64,000 nt of DNA from Aminivibrio pyruvatiphilus. GTDB taxonomy: Bacteria > Synergistota > Synergistia > Synergistales > Aminobacteriaceae. A program made the position numbers and the translations under genes. This document shows, in pieces, positions 1 to 8,711 of this stretch (within the stretch, counting starts at the first letter, position 1; every line of letters begins with the position of its first letter). A model generated the notes under the pieces. It made no database searches, had not been told where the DNA came from, and worked only from the letters and a program-made list of their open reading frames with translations. The stretch is taken from contig NZ_SORI01000004.1 in assembly GCF_004366815.1 (NCBI RefSeq), positions 1-64,000 of the forward strand, written 5' to 3'.

Positions 1-83
1 TGGTCTTCGGGAAGCCAGTCCTCAATGGACTGGGGGAGTATGTACGGAGTCGCTCTGTCTACTGTCTGGAATCTGGTCACCAT
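1..83 (-). CDS. IS1182-family transposase, N-terminal fragment cut by window edge
   Basis: Reading minus from the ATG at 83 gives 27 codons before the window ends. They include TVDRATPYILPQSIEDWLPE, which matches the conserved opening of IS1182/IS5-like transposases (a short lead, then a DWLPEDHLARF-like segment). The rest of the protein, including the DDE catalytic domain, lies outside the window, so it is unknown whether the gene is intact. The short reading length limits certainty, but the DWLPED motif directly after the proline/leucine-rich stretch is characteristic. No other mobile-element gene was seen in the window. Confidence 0.6.
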   Translation of the reverse strand, partial: MVTRFQTVDRATPYILPQSIEDWLPED

Positions 84-150
84 GCTCTTTCGCCGCCTTT
101 GGTCGGGATGAGTCTATTTTATCCGATGTGGCCTAAGTCCGACAGGCTCC
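1..150 (-). mobile_element. End of an IS1182-type insertion sequence (partial)
   Basis: The left edge of the window contains the start of a transposase gene on the minus strand (ATG at 83) and about 70 bases of non-coding DNA upstream of it. The outermost stretch, read outward to inward on the minus strand from about 150, begins GAGCCTGTCGGACTTAGG. That is the kind of terminal sequence seen at ends of IS1182-type elements. The exact boundary and the target duplication cannot be fixed because the other end lies outside the window. The element would end about 70 bases upstream of the aminotransferase gene at 223 and could therefore affect its expression. Confidence 0.55.
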
Positions 151-222
151 TAGACTGCGAAAGACTTGAGGAAATGCACAATGTAATATGATAAAGTTTT
201 CAACACTTTAGGAGACAGCATT

Positions 223-1299
223 ATGCCCCTATATCTGGACAAAAATGAAAATCCTTTCCAGACGCCGAAGGAAATCAGGGATGCTGTTGCGAAAAAGATT
301 TCCGGTCTTCAGTTTAACAGGTACCCTGATCCGGGGTACCCTTTCCTGAAGCGTAAGCTCGCCGGTCTTGCAGACCTTTCTCCGGAATCCGTGGTGATCG
401 GCAACGGCGGCGATGAAATCCTCGGGATGGTTTTCTCCCGCTTTGTACGCCCCGGAGATCAGGTTCTGACGTTTTCTCCCACTTTTTCAGAGTATTACAG
501 GCTGTCCCGACTCGCCGGAGCGAGGCATATTACTCTTCCCATCCACCTGGAGGGGGAGGAACCGGTTTTTCCCGCCGGGGCTTTTCTCGAAGCGGTTGAA
601 AAGGAAAAGCCGGCTCTTGTTCTTCTCGACACGCCGAACAACCCCACCGGAAAAAGCCTGCCTTCTTCTTTTATCGGAGATGTAATTGCCCGAAGTGAGT
701 CCTTCGTGGTAGTTGATGAAGCCTACGGAGAATTCGGAGAAAGCACCTTTCTGGCGGGCCTTTCAGGGGCCCGGGTTCCTGACAACGTTATAGTTCTGAA
801 GACGCTCTCTAAGGCATGGGGAATGGCCGGGGTGCGCTTCGGATGGGCATACTGCGGAGCTTCTGCCGCATCCGCCCTGGAAGAGGCGAGGAGTCCCTTC
901 AATGTGGGAATTTTTACGGAAGCTGCGGCGGAGGTTGTCCTGGAATATCCCGGGTTCCCGGCCCTCTCCGCTGAAAGAGTGAAGAAACTGAGGGATGTTG
1001 TCCGGGAAGGCATCAATACCCTTGAAGGCTGGAAGGCCTTCGGGAGCGACGGGAATTTTCTTCTGCTGCGGTTGCCTGTTCCGGAAGGTGAGGTTCGTTC
1101 TGCTGCGGAAGGGCGCTTTTGTTTCAAGTTTCTCGATCTGACGCCGGAAACAGGGGACGGGCGTTGCTGGATCAGGCTGACGATCGGCACAGAGGATGAA
1201 ATGACTGAAGTTCTCCGTTTCTTTTCTTCACTGGGGAATAATCCGGAACGGTTCAGAAGCCGAGGAGGTGCCATTGATGGTCGAAAAATGGAAGGATAA
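223..1299 (+). CDS. hisC: Histidinol-phosphate/aromatic aminotransferase family protein (PLP fold type I)
   Basis: This is a 358-residue PLP-dependent aminotransferase of the HisC/CobD type. HisC converts imidazole acetol phosphate and glutamate to histidinol phosphate; relatives act on aromatic amino acids or on threonine phosphate. The N-terminal substrate segment LDKNENP, the TPNNPTGK motif (about 137-144), the VVDEAYGEF motif (about 163-171) and the Schiff-base lysine K197 in LKTLSKAWGMAG are all present. The start is ATG 223, with AGGAG about 8 bases upstream. No other his genes are nearby, so substrate identity is not supported by context. A corrinoid gene (cobO) lies 3.5 kb away on the other strand, so a CobD-like role is a weak alternative. 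The 3' end overlaps the next gene, implying co-transcription. Confidence 0.75.
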   Translation: MPLYLDKNENPFQTPKEIRDAVAKKISGLQFNRYPDPGYPFLKRKLAGLADLSPESVVIGNGGDEILGMVFSRFVRPGDQVLTFSPTFSEYYRLSRLAGARHITLPIHLEGEEPVFPAGAFLEAVEKEKPALVLLDTPNNPTGKSLPSSFIGDVIARSESFVVVDEAYGEFGESTFLAGLSGARVPDNVIVLKTLSKAWGMAGVRFGWAYCGASAASALEEARSPFNVGIFTEAAAEVVLEYPGFPALSAERVKKLRDVVREGINTLEGWKAFGSDGNFLLLRLPVPEGEVRSAAEGRFCFKFLDLTPETGDGRCWIRLTIGTEDEMTEVLRFFSSLGNNPERFRSRGGAIDGRKMEG

Positions 1300-1573
1300 A
1301 TTGACGGATCAGCTCTGCCAAGCGCTTCTCTCCCTCGAAACTCCGGAGGAAATTTACAGTTTCCTCGAAGACGTGGCAACCATTGGGGAAATCAGGGCTC
1401 TGGCCCAGCGGCTTGAAGTGTCCCGGCTCCTCAGCGAGGGATACACATACCCCCAGATTGCCCAGCAGACAGGCGCCAGCACCGCCACAATCAGCCGGGT
1501 GAAAAAATTTCTGGAATACGGAGCTGACGGCTACAAGATAGTGCTTGAAAGGCTGCGGAAGGAAGAATCCTGA
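1277..1573 (+). CDS. TrpR/YerC family transcriptional regulator
   Basis: This is a 98-residue all-helical protein of the TrpR superfamily, YerC/YecD subfamily. A helix-turn-helix lies in YTYPQIAQQTGASTATISRV (about residues 60-80). The preceding helices with TPEEIYSFLEDVATIGEIRA match the dimerisation part of the family. An upstream GTG at 1268 is in frame, but the Shine-Dalgarno CGAGGAGG (1261-1268) would overlap it. It is ideally spaced from the ATG at 1277, which I chose. The gene overlaps the end of the aminotransferase by 23 bases, so the two are probably one transcript. YerC proteins are widespread in Firmicutes; the natural ligand and operator are not evident here. A strong terminator follows 12 bases after the stop. 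Confidence 0.85.
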   Translation: MVEKWKDKLTDQLCQALLSLETPEEIYSFLEDVATIGEIRALAQRLEVSRLLSEGYTYPQIAQQTGASTATISRVKKFLEYGADGYKIVLERLRKEES

Positions 1574-1585
1574 AAATCGCCCCGC

Positions 1586-1629
1586 ACGGAAAAAACGGGC
1601 CCCTCATGAGAGGGGCCCGTTTTTTCCGT
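1586..1629. terminator. Bidirectional terminator, perfect 19-bp hairpin
   Basis: A perfect inverted repeat has arms at 1586-1604 and 1611-1629 (core ACGGGCCCCT / AGGGGCCCGT) flanked by A6 on the left and T6 on the right. It therefore reads as an intrinsic terminator on both strands. It separates the rightward hisC-yerC pair from leftward nth. The right arm also encodes the last residues of nth, whose stop codon falls at the arm/loop border. Confidence 0.9.
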
Positions 1630-2299
1630 TATAGGGACAGAGTCCGGAGATCCGGCATTTTCCGCAGGCCGGTTTTCTTGCACCGCAGACGCCCCTGCCG
1701 TGTTCGATGATATTAATGTGTCCCCCGTAAAAACGCTCCCGGGGAACCCATTTCTCGAGGAGAACCTGCATTTCTTCCGGCGCGGTCTTTTCCGAAACCC
1801 ACTCCATGCGTCTGCAGAACCTTGCAATGTGGGTGTCCACAGGAAAAGCCGGTTTCCCGAGATCGAACAGCATGACGCAGGCGATGGTTTTTGCGCCGAT
1901 ACCCGGCAGCGAGGAAAGGTATTCCCTGACCTTCGTGCCTTCCCAGCCCCTGAGTTCCTTCAGCGAGTAGGTCCCAAAGGTTTTCCTGATCGTATCGAGG
2001 ATGCGGAGCAGTCTTTCCGATTTTGTTTTCGCCAGCCCGGCGGGCCTGATGCATTCGGCGATGTCTTCGGAGGAAGCACCGGCTGCTGCGTTCCATTCCG
2101 GAAAGCGGGCCTTGAGAGCGTCAAAGGCCCTGTCCCTGTTTCGGTCATTGGTGTTCTGGGAAAGCAGGGTCAGCACAAGCCCGTCGAGGGGTTCCTCATG
2201 AGCCAGGTCCGGAGGAGCCGATTCATTCCCCCACATCTTTTCCAGGCCGTCAAATACCTCGTCGATTGCGGCGGGTCGGGGAAAGCTACTCTTCGCCAT
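1604..2299 (-). CDS. nth: Endonuclease III-type DNA glycosylase
   Basis: This is a base-excision repair glycosylase/AP lyase of 231 residues. The helix-hairpin-helix plus catalytic lysine lie in LSSLPGIGAKTIACVML (about 128-144), followed by the catalytic aspartate in FPVDTHIARF. The C-terminal 4Fe-4S cluster is given by cysteines spaced C-X6-C-X2-C-X5-C in CGARKPACGKCRISGLC. These are the signature residues of the family for oxidised pyrimidine removal. The 5' end overlaps the stop of the upstream protease gene by 14 bases, so the two are co-transcribed. The last codons form part of the shared terminator hairpin. Confidence 0.93.
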   Translation of the reverse strand: MAKSSFPRPAAIDEVFDGLEKMWGNESAPPDLAHEEPLDGLVLTLLSQNTNDRNRDRAFDALKARFPEWNAAAGASSEDIAECIRPAGLAKTKSERLLRILDTIRKTFGTYSLKELRGWEGTKVREYLSSLPGIGAKTIACVMLFDLGKPAFPVDTHIARFCRRMEWVSEKTAPEEMQVLLEKWVPRERFYGGHINIIEHGRGVCGARKPACGKCRISGLCPYNGKNGPLS

Positions 2300-4697
2300 C
2301 GTTTTCGTCTTCCTCCGCCTCGAGCTTGTACTTTTTCTTGAGTTTGGCCCCTTCCTTCATCCATTTCTTGAGCCTGTTTTTCACTTTCCTGTGGATGGTG
2401 GAAGGAGAAACGCCGGTAAGGAGCTCGATGCCTTCGTCAATGGTCTTGACGGAAAACACTCCGAACATGCCGTCCTTTACCGCTTCCAGGATTTTTTCCT
2501 CGAGCATGAGATGGCGGACGTTCTGGACCGGAATGATAACGCCCTGCTCCCCGGTGAGGCCGCGGTGTTCGCAGTACTGGAAAAATCCTTCGATTTTCTC
2601 GTTGACTCCGCCGATGGGCTGAATGTTGCCGAACTGATCCACCGATCCGGTCACGGCGAATCCCTGCTTCAGGGGGACACCGGAAAGGGCGGAAAGAAGG
2701 CAGTACAGCTCCGTTGAAGAGGCGCTGTCTCCCTCGATGCCTCCGTACATCTGTTCGAAGGTTATGCGGGCGGAAAGGGAAAGGGGCATGTCCTGGGCGT
2801 ATTTCCTTCCGAGGTAACTCGTCAGGATGAGCAGTCCCTTGTTGTGGATCGGCCCGGTGAGCTTTACTTCCCGTTCGATGTTGACAACGCCTTCCTGCCC
2901 CATGTAGACGTTCGCGGTTATCCGGGAGGGGTGCCCGAAACGATAGTCCATGAGATCCACCACGGAGAGGCCGTTGATCTGGCCGACGATTTCCCCGGAT
3001 GTGTCAATCCTGATGACCCCGTCCTCGTAGGCCCTGGCGATCCGTTCCTGGATCAGGTTTGAACGGAACTTCTTCTCTTCCACCGCCTTCTGCACGTGCC
3101 GGCCGGTGACGAGGGAGGCTCCGTCCGCTTTTGCCCACGCTGATGACTCCACGATGACTTCTGTTATTTTGTTGAACTCGGTGGATATTCTTTCCTGGTC
3201 GTCGGAAATTCTGCTCGACCAGTCGATGACTTCCGCAACTCCGGAAGCGTCGAAGGGCAGTCCGTTCTCCCGCTTCAGACAGGTGGCGATAAACCGGGCC
3301 ATCTGCTGTTCCGTCTCCGCGGTCCTCAGCATGTCCGTGTCGAAGTCGGCCTTTATCTTGAACATTTTCAGGAACTCGGGATCGTAATATTGAAGCAGGG
3401 CGTACAGGTAGGGGGTTCCCACCATGACGACCTTGAGTCGGATGGGAAGAGGCTGGGGTCTCAGGGAGGAGACGGGAACCGCACCGTACTGCTCGCCCAG
3501 GTTTTCAATGTTCGCCTCTCCCGTCCTGAGTACCCGCTTGAGCGCTTCCCATGACATGAAATTAAGAAGGACTTTCTCCGCATCAAGAACGAGAAATCCG
3601 CCGTTTGCCTTCTGGAAGGCTCCGGGCACGATCTTCCTGAAGTCGGTGTAGAGATATCCCTGGCGGCTTTCGTATTCAACTTTTCCTGAGAGATTGTAGT
3701 ATGTCGGGTTGGTCTCCCATATGACGGGAGAACCGTGCTCGGGGTCGTTGCAGACAAAGACGTTTACGGTATAGCGGGTGAAGTCTATGTCGGCGTTTTC
3801 GTCTTTCGCCGCGGCGACGAAGATGCTGAAGTTATCGATGATGTCTTCCGTCAGGGCGTCAATCCAGGAACAGAGGATCTCGGTCGTTCCGAACTTCTCC
3901 TTCACGTCCTGGAGGTAGGGGGTTATGGCGTTTCTGCATATTTCCGCCTCCAGCTTGACGATACGCTCCTTCAGCCCTTTCTCCAGGTCACGGATTTTCC
4001 TGAGTGTGTCCAGGGTTTTCTGGGAAACTTCTTCCGATTTTTTCTGCCAGGACTTCTGATCCTCGTCGGAAAGGGCCTCGAACTCCTCCTGCTGGATTTC
4101 CCGCTTCATTTTTTCCCCGTTTTCGCCTTCCTCCTCGGTGAGGGGAATATTGACGAATCCCTGGGGAGTCCTCTTCAGGGAGAATTCCTTTTCCGCAGCC
4201 CAGGCCTTCACCTCTTCCATAAGCTGGTTGACCTCTTCCTGGAATTCTTTGACCAGCTGTGCCTTTGCGTCTTCGTACTGGCTCTTCTCGAAGGCCTTGC
4301 TGATGGAGATCTTGAGTTCTTCAAGAAGTTCATCAAAGGCAGCGCCGAGAGCCTTTCCTTTCCCTGCCGGGAGGTTTATCGCCAGCGGCTGTCCAGGATC
4401 ATCAAAGTTATAAACGTACACCCAGTCGTCCGGGGCCGCTCGTTTCGCTGCCGCCGACCTTAGCCGCTCGAGAGAGTAGGTTGTTCTGCCGCTGCCGGGG
4501 TTGCCGAGGACAAAAATGTTGTAGCCCTTGCTCTCCACCTCCAGGCCGAAGGAAATGGCGGAAACGGCCCGTTTCTGGCCGATAAATTCCTGCAGGGGCT
4601 GAAGGTCCTCCGTTGTGCTGAAGCCGAGAGACCTGATATCTGTTTTTTTTCGAAGCTGTTCCAGTGAAATCTGTTTTCCTCCAGAGTGTTTTGCCAT
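2286..4697 (-). CDS. Lon-like ATP-dependent protease (AAA_32/Lon_C type)
   Basis: This is an 803-residue protein of the YcbZ/LonB-like group, distinct from classical LonA. The N-terminal P-loop is GNPGSGRTT (about 65-73), with arginine in place of the usual lysine, as is typical of this group. A long coiled-coil region rich in E and K (about 140-250) follows, and then the AAA core. The C-terminal serine-lysine protease domain has GIEGDSASST (catalytic serine near residue 660) and the lysine in GGVNEKIEGF (near 702). The start at 4697 has GGAGG nine bases upstream. It probably degrades damaged or regulatory proteins in the cytoplasm, but the substrates are unknown. It is co-transcribed with nth (14-base overlap). 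Confidence 0.9.
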   Translation of the reverse strand: MAKHSGGKQISLEQLRKKTDIRSLGFSTTEDLQPLQEFIGQKRAVSAISFGLEVESKGYNIFVLGNPGSGRTTYSLERLRSAAAKRAAPDDWVYVYNFDDPGQPLAINLPAGKGKALGAAFDELLEELKISISKAFEKSQYEDAKAQLVKEFQEEVNQLMEEVKAWAAEKEFSLKRTPQGFVNIPLTEEEGENGEKMKREIQQEEFEALSDEDQKSWQKKSEEVSQKTLDTLRKIRDLEKGLKERIVKLEAEICRNAITPYLQDVKEKFGTTEILCSWIDALTEDIIDNFSIFVAAAKDENADIDFTRYTVNVFVCNDPEHGSPVIWETNPTYYNLSGKVEYESRQGYLYTDFRKIVPGAFQKANGGFLVLDAEKVLLNFMSWEALKRVLRTGEANIENLGEQYGAVPVSSLRPQPLPIRLKVVMVGTPYLYALLQYYDPEFLKMFKIKADFDTDMLRTAETEQQMARFIATCLKRENGLPFDASGVAEVIDWSSRISDDQERISTEFNKITEVIVESSAWAKADGASLVTGRHVQKAVEEKKFRSNLIQERIARAYEDGVIRIDTSGEIVGQINGLSVVDLMDYRFGHPSRITANVYMGQEGVVNIEREVKLTGPIHNKGLLILTSYLGRKYAQDMPLSLSARITFEQMYGGIEGDSASSTELYCLLSALSGVPLKQGFAVTGSVDQFGNIQPIGGVNEKIEGFFQYCEHRGLTGEQGVIIPVQNVRHLMLEEKILEAVKDGMFGVFSVKTIDEGIELLTGVSPSTIHRKVKNRLKKWMKEGAKLKKKYKLEAEEDENDGEE

Positions 4698-4738
4698 AGA
4701 GATATCCTCCCGGAATATGTCTTGTATTCGGTGCCTTT

Positions 4739-5266
4739 TCAGCAGTCGATTCCCTTTCTGGCCAGAATTCCCTTCCTGTAGGGATGTTTCACCTCGGCCA
4801 TGTCTGTCACAAGGTCAGCTATTTCTATCAGCTCGGTCGGAGGATTCCTCCCCGTGAGCACCACTTCCACGTGGAGCGGTTTTCGTTTCAGGAGTTCGAG
4901 GACTTCCGCAAGGGGTACCAGGCCGAATGAGAGGGCTACGTTGATTTCGTCCAGAATGACAAGATCATAACATCCGGAGAGAAGGACCTGCCGGGCCGCC
5001 TGCAGTCCTTTTTCCGCTTCGGCGAAATCAACGGGGTCAATTTGCCCGGGATAGATGTAATCAGGACGGCCCGTTTGGATGAGCTTGACTCCGGGAAGAA
5101 ATGAGAGCCCCCGGACTTCGCTGTAGAGCCATCCTTTCATGAACTGGATAAAAGCGGTCTTTCCGCCGCATCCGGTCATGCGAACCACGAGTCCCAGGGC
5201 ACTTGTTGTTTTACCTTTGCCTTCACCCATATAAACATGAATGAGACCGAAGTCCAAAAGCGACAT
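4739..5266 (-). CDS. cobO: Cob(I)yrinic acid a,c-diamide adenosyltransferase (CobO/BtuR family)
   Basis: This 175-residue protein transfers the 5'-deoxyadenosyl group of ATP to reduced corrinoid. The P-loop variant GEGKGKTT opens the protein, followed by IQFMKG and the LVILDEIN block, all diagnostic of the CobA/CobO/BtuR family. Longer readings from 5320 exist, but ATG 5266 starts directly before the conserved core and has GGGGTGA upstream, so it is preferred. The gene is divergent from hypF with a 73-base gap that must carry both promoters. No other cobalamin biosynthesis genes lie in the window, so it may serve salvage or a distant pathway. Confidence 0.9.
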   Translation of the reverse strand: MSLLDFGLIHVYMGEGKGKTTSALGLVVRMTGCGGKTAFIQFMKGWLYSEVRGLSFLPGVKLIQTGRPDYIYPGQIDPVDFAEAEKGLQAARQVLLSGCYDLVILDEINVALSFGLVPLAEVLELLKRKPLHVEVVLTGRNPPTELIEIADLVTDMAEVKHPYRKGILARKGIDC

Positions 5267-5339
5267 GGCTTCATCACCCCGTTCCACTATGCACCTCTTT
5301 CTTTGTATATTACAATGCATTCAGATTGGAGGTTTGTCA

Positions 5340-7619
5340 ATGCTTTTCCACAGAAAGATTCTCGTCTCCGGCATCGTTCAGGGTGTCGGATTTCGTCCTT
5401 TTTGCGCCCGACTGGCAGAAAAACTTGGTCTTGCCGGATCGGTCAGAAATACGTCGGGAGGAGTTGAAGTCGAGCTCACCGGTGAACCTGAGGTCCTGGA
5501 CAGGTATCTCCACGCTCTTTCCACAGAGAATCCCCCGGCTTCCGTAATTACTTCGGCCGTTGTTCTCGAGGACCGCCGGGCGGAGGATTCGGGGGAAACG
5601 GCTTTCAGGATTCTCGAGAGCAAAAAGGAAGAAGAGCTGTCTGTGCTCATCCCGCCGGATCTTGCTGTCTGCGATGACTGCGTGTCAGAGATGCGGGACC
5701 CGTCCGACAGGAGATACCGGTATCCTTTTATTAACTGCACGAACTGCGGCCCCAGGTACACGATCATACGGGACCTCCCCTACGACCGGCCGAAGACGGC
5801 CATGGCCCCGTTTGCCATGTGTCCTTCCTGCAGCAGAGAATATCATGACTCTTTTGACAGGAGGTTCCATGCGCAGCCCAACGCCTGTTTCGACTGTGGT
5901 CCTTCGGTATGGCTGGCCGACGGCGGAGGGACCGTTCTCTGCCGCGGAGACGAAGCGGTCAGGGAATGCTCGGCCTTTCTCGAAGAGGGACGGATTGTAG
6001 CTGTTAAAGGCATCGGAGGGTTTCACATTGCATGCACGCCCTTCAGCGATGAGACAGTGACACTGCTGCGGCAGAGAAAAGGGAGAAAAGACAAGCCGTT
6101 TGCGGTTATGGCTTCTTCCATGGAAGAGGCGGAGAGGATGGCATATATCCCTGGAAGTGCCAGGGATCTGCTTCTTTCTCCGAGAAAGCCCATTGTTCTC
6201 TGCTGCCGGAGAACGAAATATCCCCTTTCGGAACTTGTGGCGCCGGGCCAGAAAACGGTGGGGCTGCTCCTCCCCTATTCACCTCTTCACCTGCTGATCC
6301 TTGAAGAAAAAAAAGCCCTGATCATGACCAGTGCGAATTTTTCCGATGAACCCATCGTTTCCTCGAACGAAAAAGCCCTCTCCGCCCTTGCGGGGATTGC
6401 AGACTTTTTTTTGCTCCATGACAGGGAAATTTATATGGCCATCGATGATTCGGTAGCCGCTCCCCTGGGACGGTCATACTTCCTTCTCCGGAGAGCGAGA
6501 GGGTATACACCCGCCCCCATGGCCATCCAGGAAGATACGCCGGTCATTCTCGGAGCGGGAGCGGAAATGAAGTCCACATTCTGCGTTTCAAAAGGAAACC
6601 TCGTTTTCCCGGGGCAATACCTTGGAGACATGAAACAGCGGGAAACGGCAGCCTATTTCGGCCGGGCGATGAAACACTTCATGACGTTGTACGGCCTCAG
6701 CCCGGAATACCTTGTCCATGATCTTCATCCCCAGTTCCTTTCCACCGCTGCCGCCCTGATGAACCTTCCTTCCTTTGAGGGAGAAAGATTGGCAGTACAG
6801 CATCATCACGCCCACCTCGCTGCATGCCTGCTTGAAAACGGCGTCAGGGGCCCTGCCATAGGGGCGATTTTTGACGGCACCGGATATGGTCCGGACGGAA
6901 CCGTCTGGGGCGGAGAATTTCTTGTGGGGGATTGTTCGGGTTTCTCCAGGAAAGGGCACTTCCATCCTTCCCGCCTTCCCGGAGGTGATGCCGCCGTGAT
7001 GGAGCCCTGGCGGTACGGGCTTTCACTTCTCGCCGAGACCATGGGACCAGAAACGGCACTGCCGCTGGGGGAGAAACTCTGGCCGGCCAGAAAAGCAGTG
7101 ATCCGTCAGGTTCTTTCCGTTCTCCGGATCTCGCCGCTCACGACCTCCTGCGGAAGATTCTTTGACGGCGTTTCCGCCCTTCTGGGACTTGCGGAAAAAA
7201 TCACCTTCGACGGGCAGGCTGCCATGGCTCTTGAAGGGATTGCGGAGGGAGGTCGGATCAGTGCTCCTTTTACTGTTGAAAACCGGGAAGGACACTTGAT
7301 ACTTGACTGGAGGCCCGCCGTCCGCTGGTTGATGGAAAATCGAGGCACCATGAGGAAGGAACTTATCGCGGGAGCGATGCACACAGGGCTTGCCCATGGG
7401 GTTGCCGAAGTCTGCTGCCGTTTGGCGGAAGACACAGGGATACGGGATGTGGCTCTTTCGGGAGGCGTCTGGCAGAACAGGAGACTGACGGCAACGGTAA
7501 AAAAACTCCTCGTGAAGAGGGGACTCAATCCCCTGCTCCACAGGCTTGTTCCGCCCAACGACGAGTGCGTTTCCGTCGGCCAGGTGGCCATCGGGGCTGA
7601 AAAGTGGAAAAAGAAATAA
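5340..7619 (+). CDS. hypF: Carbamoyltransferase HypF, [NiFe]-hydrogenase maturation
   Basis: This 759-residue protein makes the thiocarboxamide on HypE from carbamoyl phosphate, the source of the cyanide ligands of [NiFe] hydrogenases. In order there is an N-terminal acylphosphatase domain (VSGIVQGVGFRPF, residues about 8-20), a two-part zinc-finger region (CDDC...CTNCGP and CPSC...CFDCGP), a YrdC-like domain (KGIGGFHIAC, RKGRKDKPFAVM) and a C-terminal Kae1/carbamoyltransferase domain with HHHAHLAACL and FDGTGYGPDG. I chose ATG 5340 because GGAGG lies seven bases upstream; an upstream in-frame ATG at 5241 would run through the divergent cobO start. No hydrogenase or other hyp genes are in the window. 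Confidence 0.95.
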   Translation: MLFHRKILVSGIVQGVGFRPFCARLAEKLGLAGSVRNTSGGVEVELTGEPEVLDRYLHALSTENPPASVITSAVVLEDRRAEDSGETAFRILESKKEEELSVLIPPDLAVCDDCVSEMRDPSDRRYRYPFINCTNCGPRYTIIRDLPYDRPKTAMAPFAMCPSCSREYHDSFDRRFHAQPNACFDCGPSVWLADGGGTVLCRGDEAVRECSAFLEEGRIVAVKGIGGFHIACTPFSDETVTLLRQRKGRKDKPFAVMASSMEEAERMAYIPGSARDLLLSPRKPIVLCCRRTKYPLSELVAPGQKTVGLLLPYSPLHLLILEEKKALIMTSANFSDEPIVSSNEKALSALAGIADFFLLHDREIYMAIDDSVAAPLGRSYFLLRRARGYTPAPMAIQEDTPVILGAGAEMKSTFCVSKGNLVFPGQYLGDMKQRETAAYFGRAMKHFMTLYGLSPEYLVHDLHPQFLSTAAALMNLPSFEGERLAVQHHHAHLAACLLENGVRGPAIGAIFDGTGYGPDGTVWGGEFLVGDCSGFSRKGHFHPSRLPGGDAAVMEPWRYGLSLLAETMGPETALPLGEKLWPARKAVIRQVLSVLRISPLTTSCGRFFDGVSALLGLAEKITFDGQAAMALEGIAEGGRISAPFTVENREGHLILDWRPAVRWLMENRGTMRKELIAGAMHTGLAHGVAEVCCRLAEDTGIRDVALSGGVWQNRRLTATVKKLLVKRGLNPLLHRLVPPNDECVSVGQVAIGAEKWKKK

Positions 7620-7623
7620 AAAA

Positions 7624-7656
7624 AGAAGGCGGGAAGAGGTCACCTTTCCGCCTTCT
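7624..7656 (-). terminator. Intrinsic terminator for glpX (convergent junction with hypF)
   Basis: The inverted repeat has arms AGAAGGCGG (7624-7632) and CCGCCTTCT (7648-7656). On the minus strand it is followed by an uninterrupted T-rich run (complement of 7610-7623), giving a good rho-independent terminator for glpX. On the plus strand the tail is only CCTGCTT, so it would be weak for hypF. Confidence 0.75.
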
Positions 7657-7677
7657 CCTGCTTCAAGTCCTTTGTCT

Positions 7678-8676
7678 TCAGACCGTGCTGTATTCGATGC
7701 CGCTCACCTTGGAGAGTTCCGACAGCTTCTTCGGCATGTGGATGCTGTCCACGAAGCGGATAGTGCCGCTTCGTGATCTCATGACCATGGAACTTGTATG
7801 AATTTCCCGACCTTCGTAACGGACGCCCTTCAAAAAATCTCCGTCGGTGACGCCCGTAGCGGCAAAGAACACGTTGTCCCCCCTGACGAGGTCGTTGATG
7901 GTGAGAACCTGGTCAAGATCGAGGCCTCTTTTCCTGCTTTCGGCTATATCCTCGTCATTTCTCGGCCAGAGCTTGCACTGCATGCTGCCTCCGAGGCACT
8001 TGATGGCGCAGGCTGTGATAACTGCTTCCGGAGACCCGCCGATGCCCATGAGGAGGTCGGCTCCGCCGCGGTCCTTGCATGTGAGAAGAGCTCCGCCGAT
8101 GTCACCGTCGGGGATGAGCTTGATCCTGGCACCCACATTCCGTAGCCGGGTTTTCAGTTCCTCGTGGCGGGGGCGGTCCAGGACGACTACCGTAACATCA
8201 TCCAGGGCCTTTCCCTTTGCCTCCGCCACGCGGGCCACGTTTTCCTCGGGAGTGAGGTTGATGTCTATGACGTCCGCCGCTTCGGGACCGACGACGAGCT
8301 TGTTCATGTAGTAAATGTTCTTGGGGTTGAACATGGTACCCCGTTCGGAAACGGCGACGACGCTGATGGCTCCGGCAAGACCGAGAGCGGTCAGTCTGGT
8401 GCCGTCTATGGGATCGACGGCGATGTCGACTTCAGGGGCGTTTTCCGCTCCAAGCTTCTCTCCGTTGTAGAGCATGGGGGCTTCATCCTTTTCTCCTTCT
8501 CCGATGACAACGACACCGGACATGCTGACCGTGTTGAGAATGTACCGGAGCGCGTTTACCGCCGCTCCGTCAACAGCGTTCTTGTCTCCCCGCCCCATCC
8601 ATCGTCCCGCTGCCATGGCGGCCGCTTCTGTGGCCCTGACCAGCTCGAGCGCAAGGTTCCTGTCAGCAGCAAACAT
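7678..8676 (-). CDS. glpX: Fructose-1,6-bisphosphatase class II
   Basis: This 332-residue GlpX-family phosphatase hydrolyses fructose-1,6-bisphosphate to fructose-6-phosphate in gluconeogenesis. The metal-binding motifs are visible: VVIGEGEKDEAPML (about 55-68) and IAVDPIDGT (about 84-92). The downstream GIGGSPEAV and MQCKLWPRN segments are typical of class II enzymes. It follows purB after 35 bases, and the pair ends at the terminator beside hypF. Length and motifs match the family. Related GlpX enzymes can also hydrolyse sedoheptulose-1,7-bisphosphate, so dual activity is possible. Confidence 0.95.
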   Translation of the reverse strand: MFAADRNLALELVRATEAAAMAAGRWMGRGDKNAVDGAAVNALRYILNTVSMSGVVVIGEGEKDEAPMLYNGEKLGAENAPEVDIAVDPIDGTRLTALGLAGAISVVAVSERGTMFNPKNIYYMNKLVVGPEAADVIDINLTPEENVARVAEAKGKALDDVTVVVLDRPRHEELKTRLRNVGARIKLIPDGDIGGALLTCKDRGGADLLMGIGGSPEAVITACAIKCLGGSMQCKLWPRNDEDIAESRKRGLDLDQVLTINDLVRGDNVFFAATGVTDGDFLKGVRYEGREIHTSSMVMRSRSGTIRFVDSIHMPKKLSELSKVSGIEYSTV

Positions 8677-8711
8677 AGTATCTCCTCCCGAATAGATTAT
8701 ATGTTGCCCTG

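Noticed and set aside
3735-4463. A 242-codon open frame opposite the Lon-like protease
   Set aside because: Its sequence is the mirror of the protease coding pattern, rich in L and F, with no recognisable domain and no promoter or Shine-Dalgarno support.
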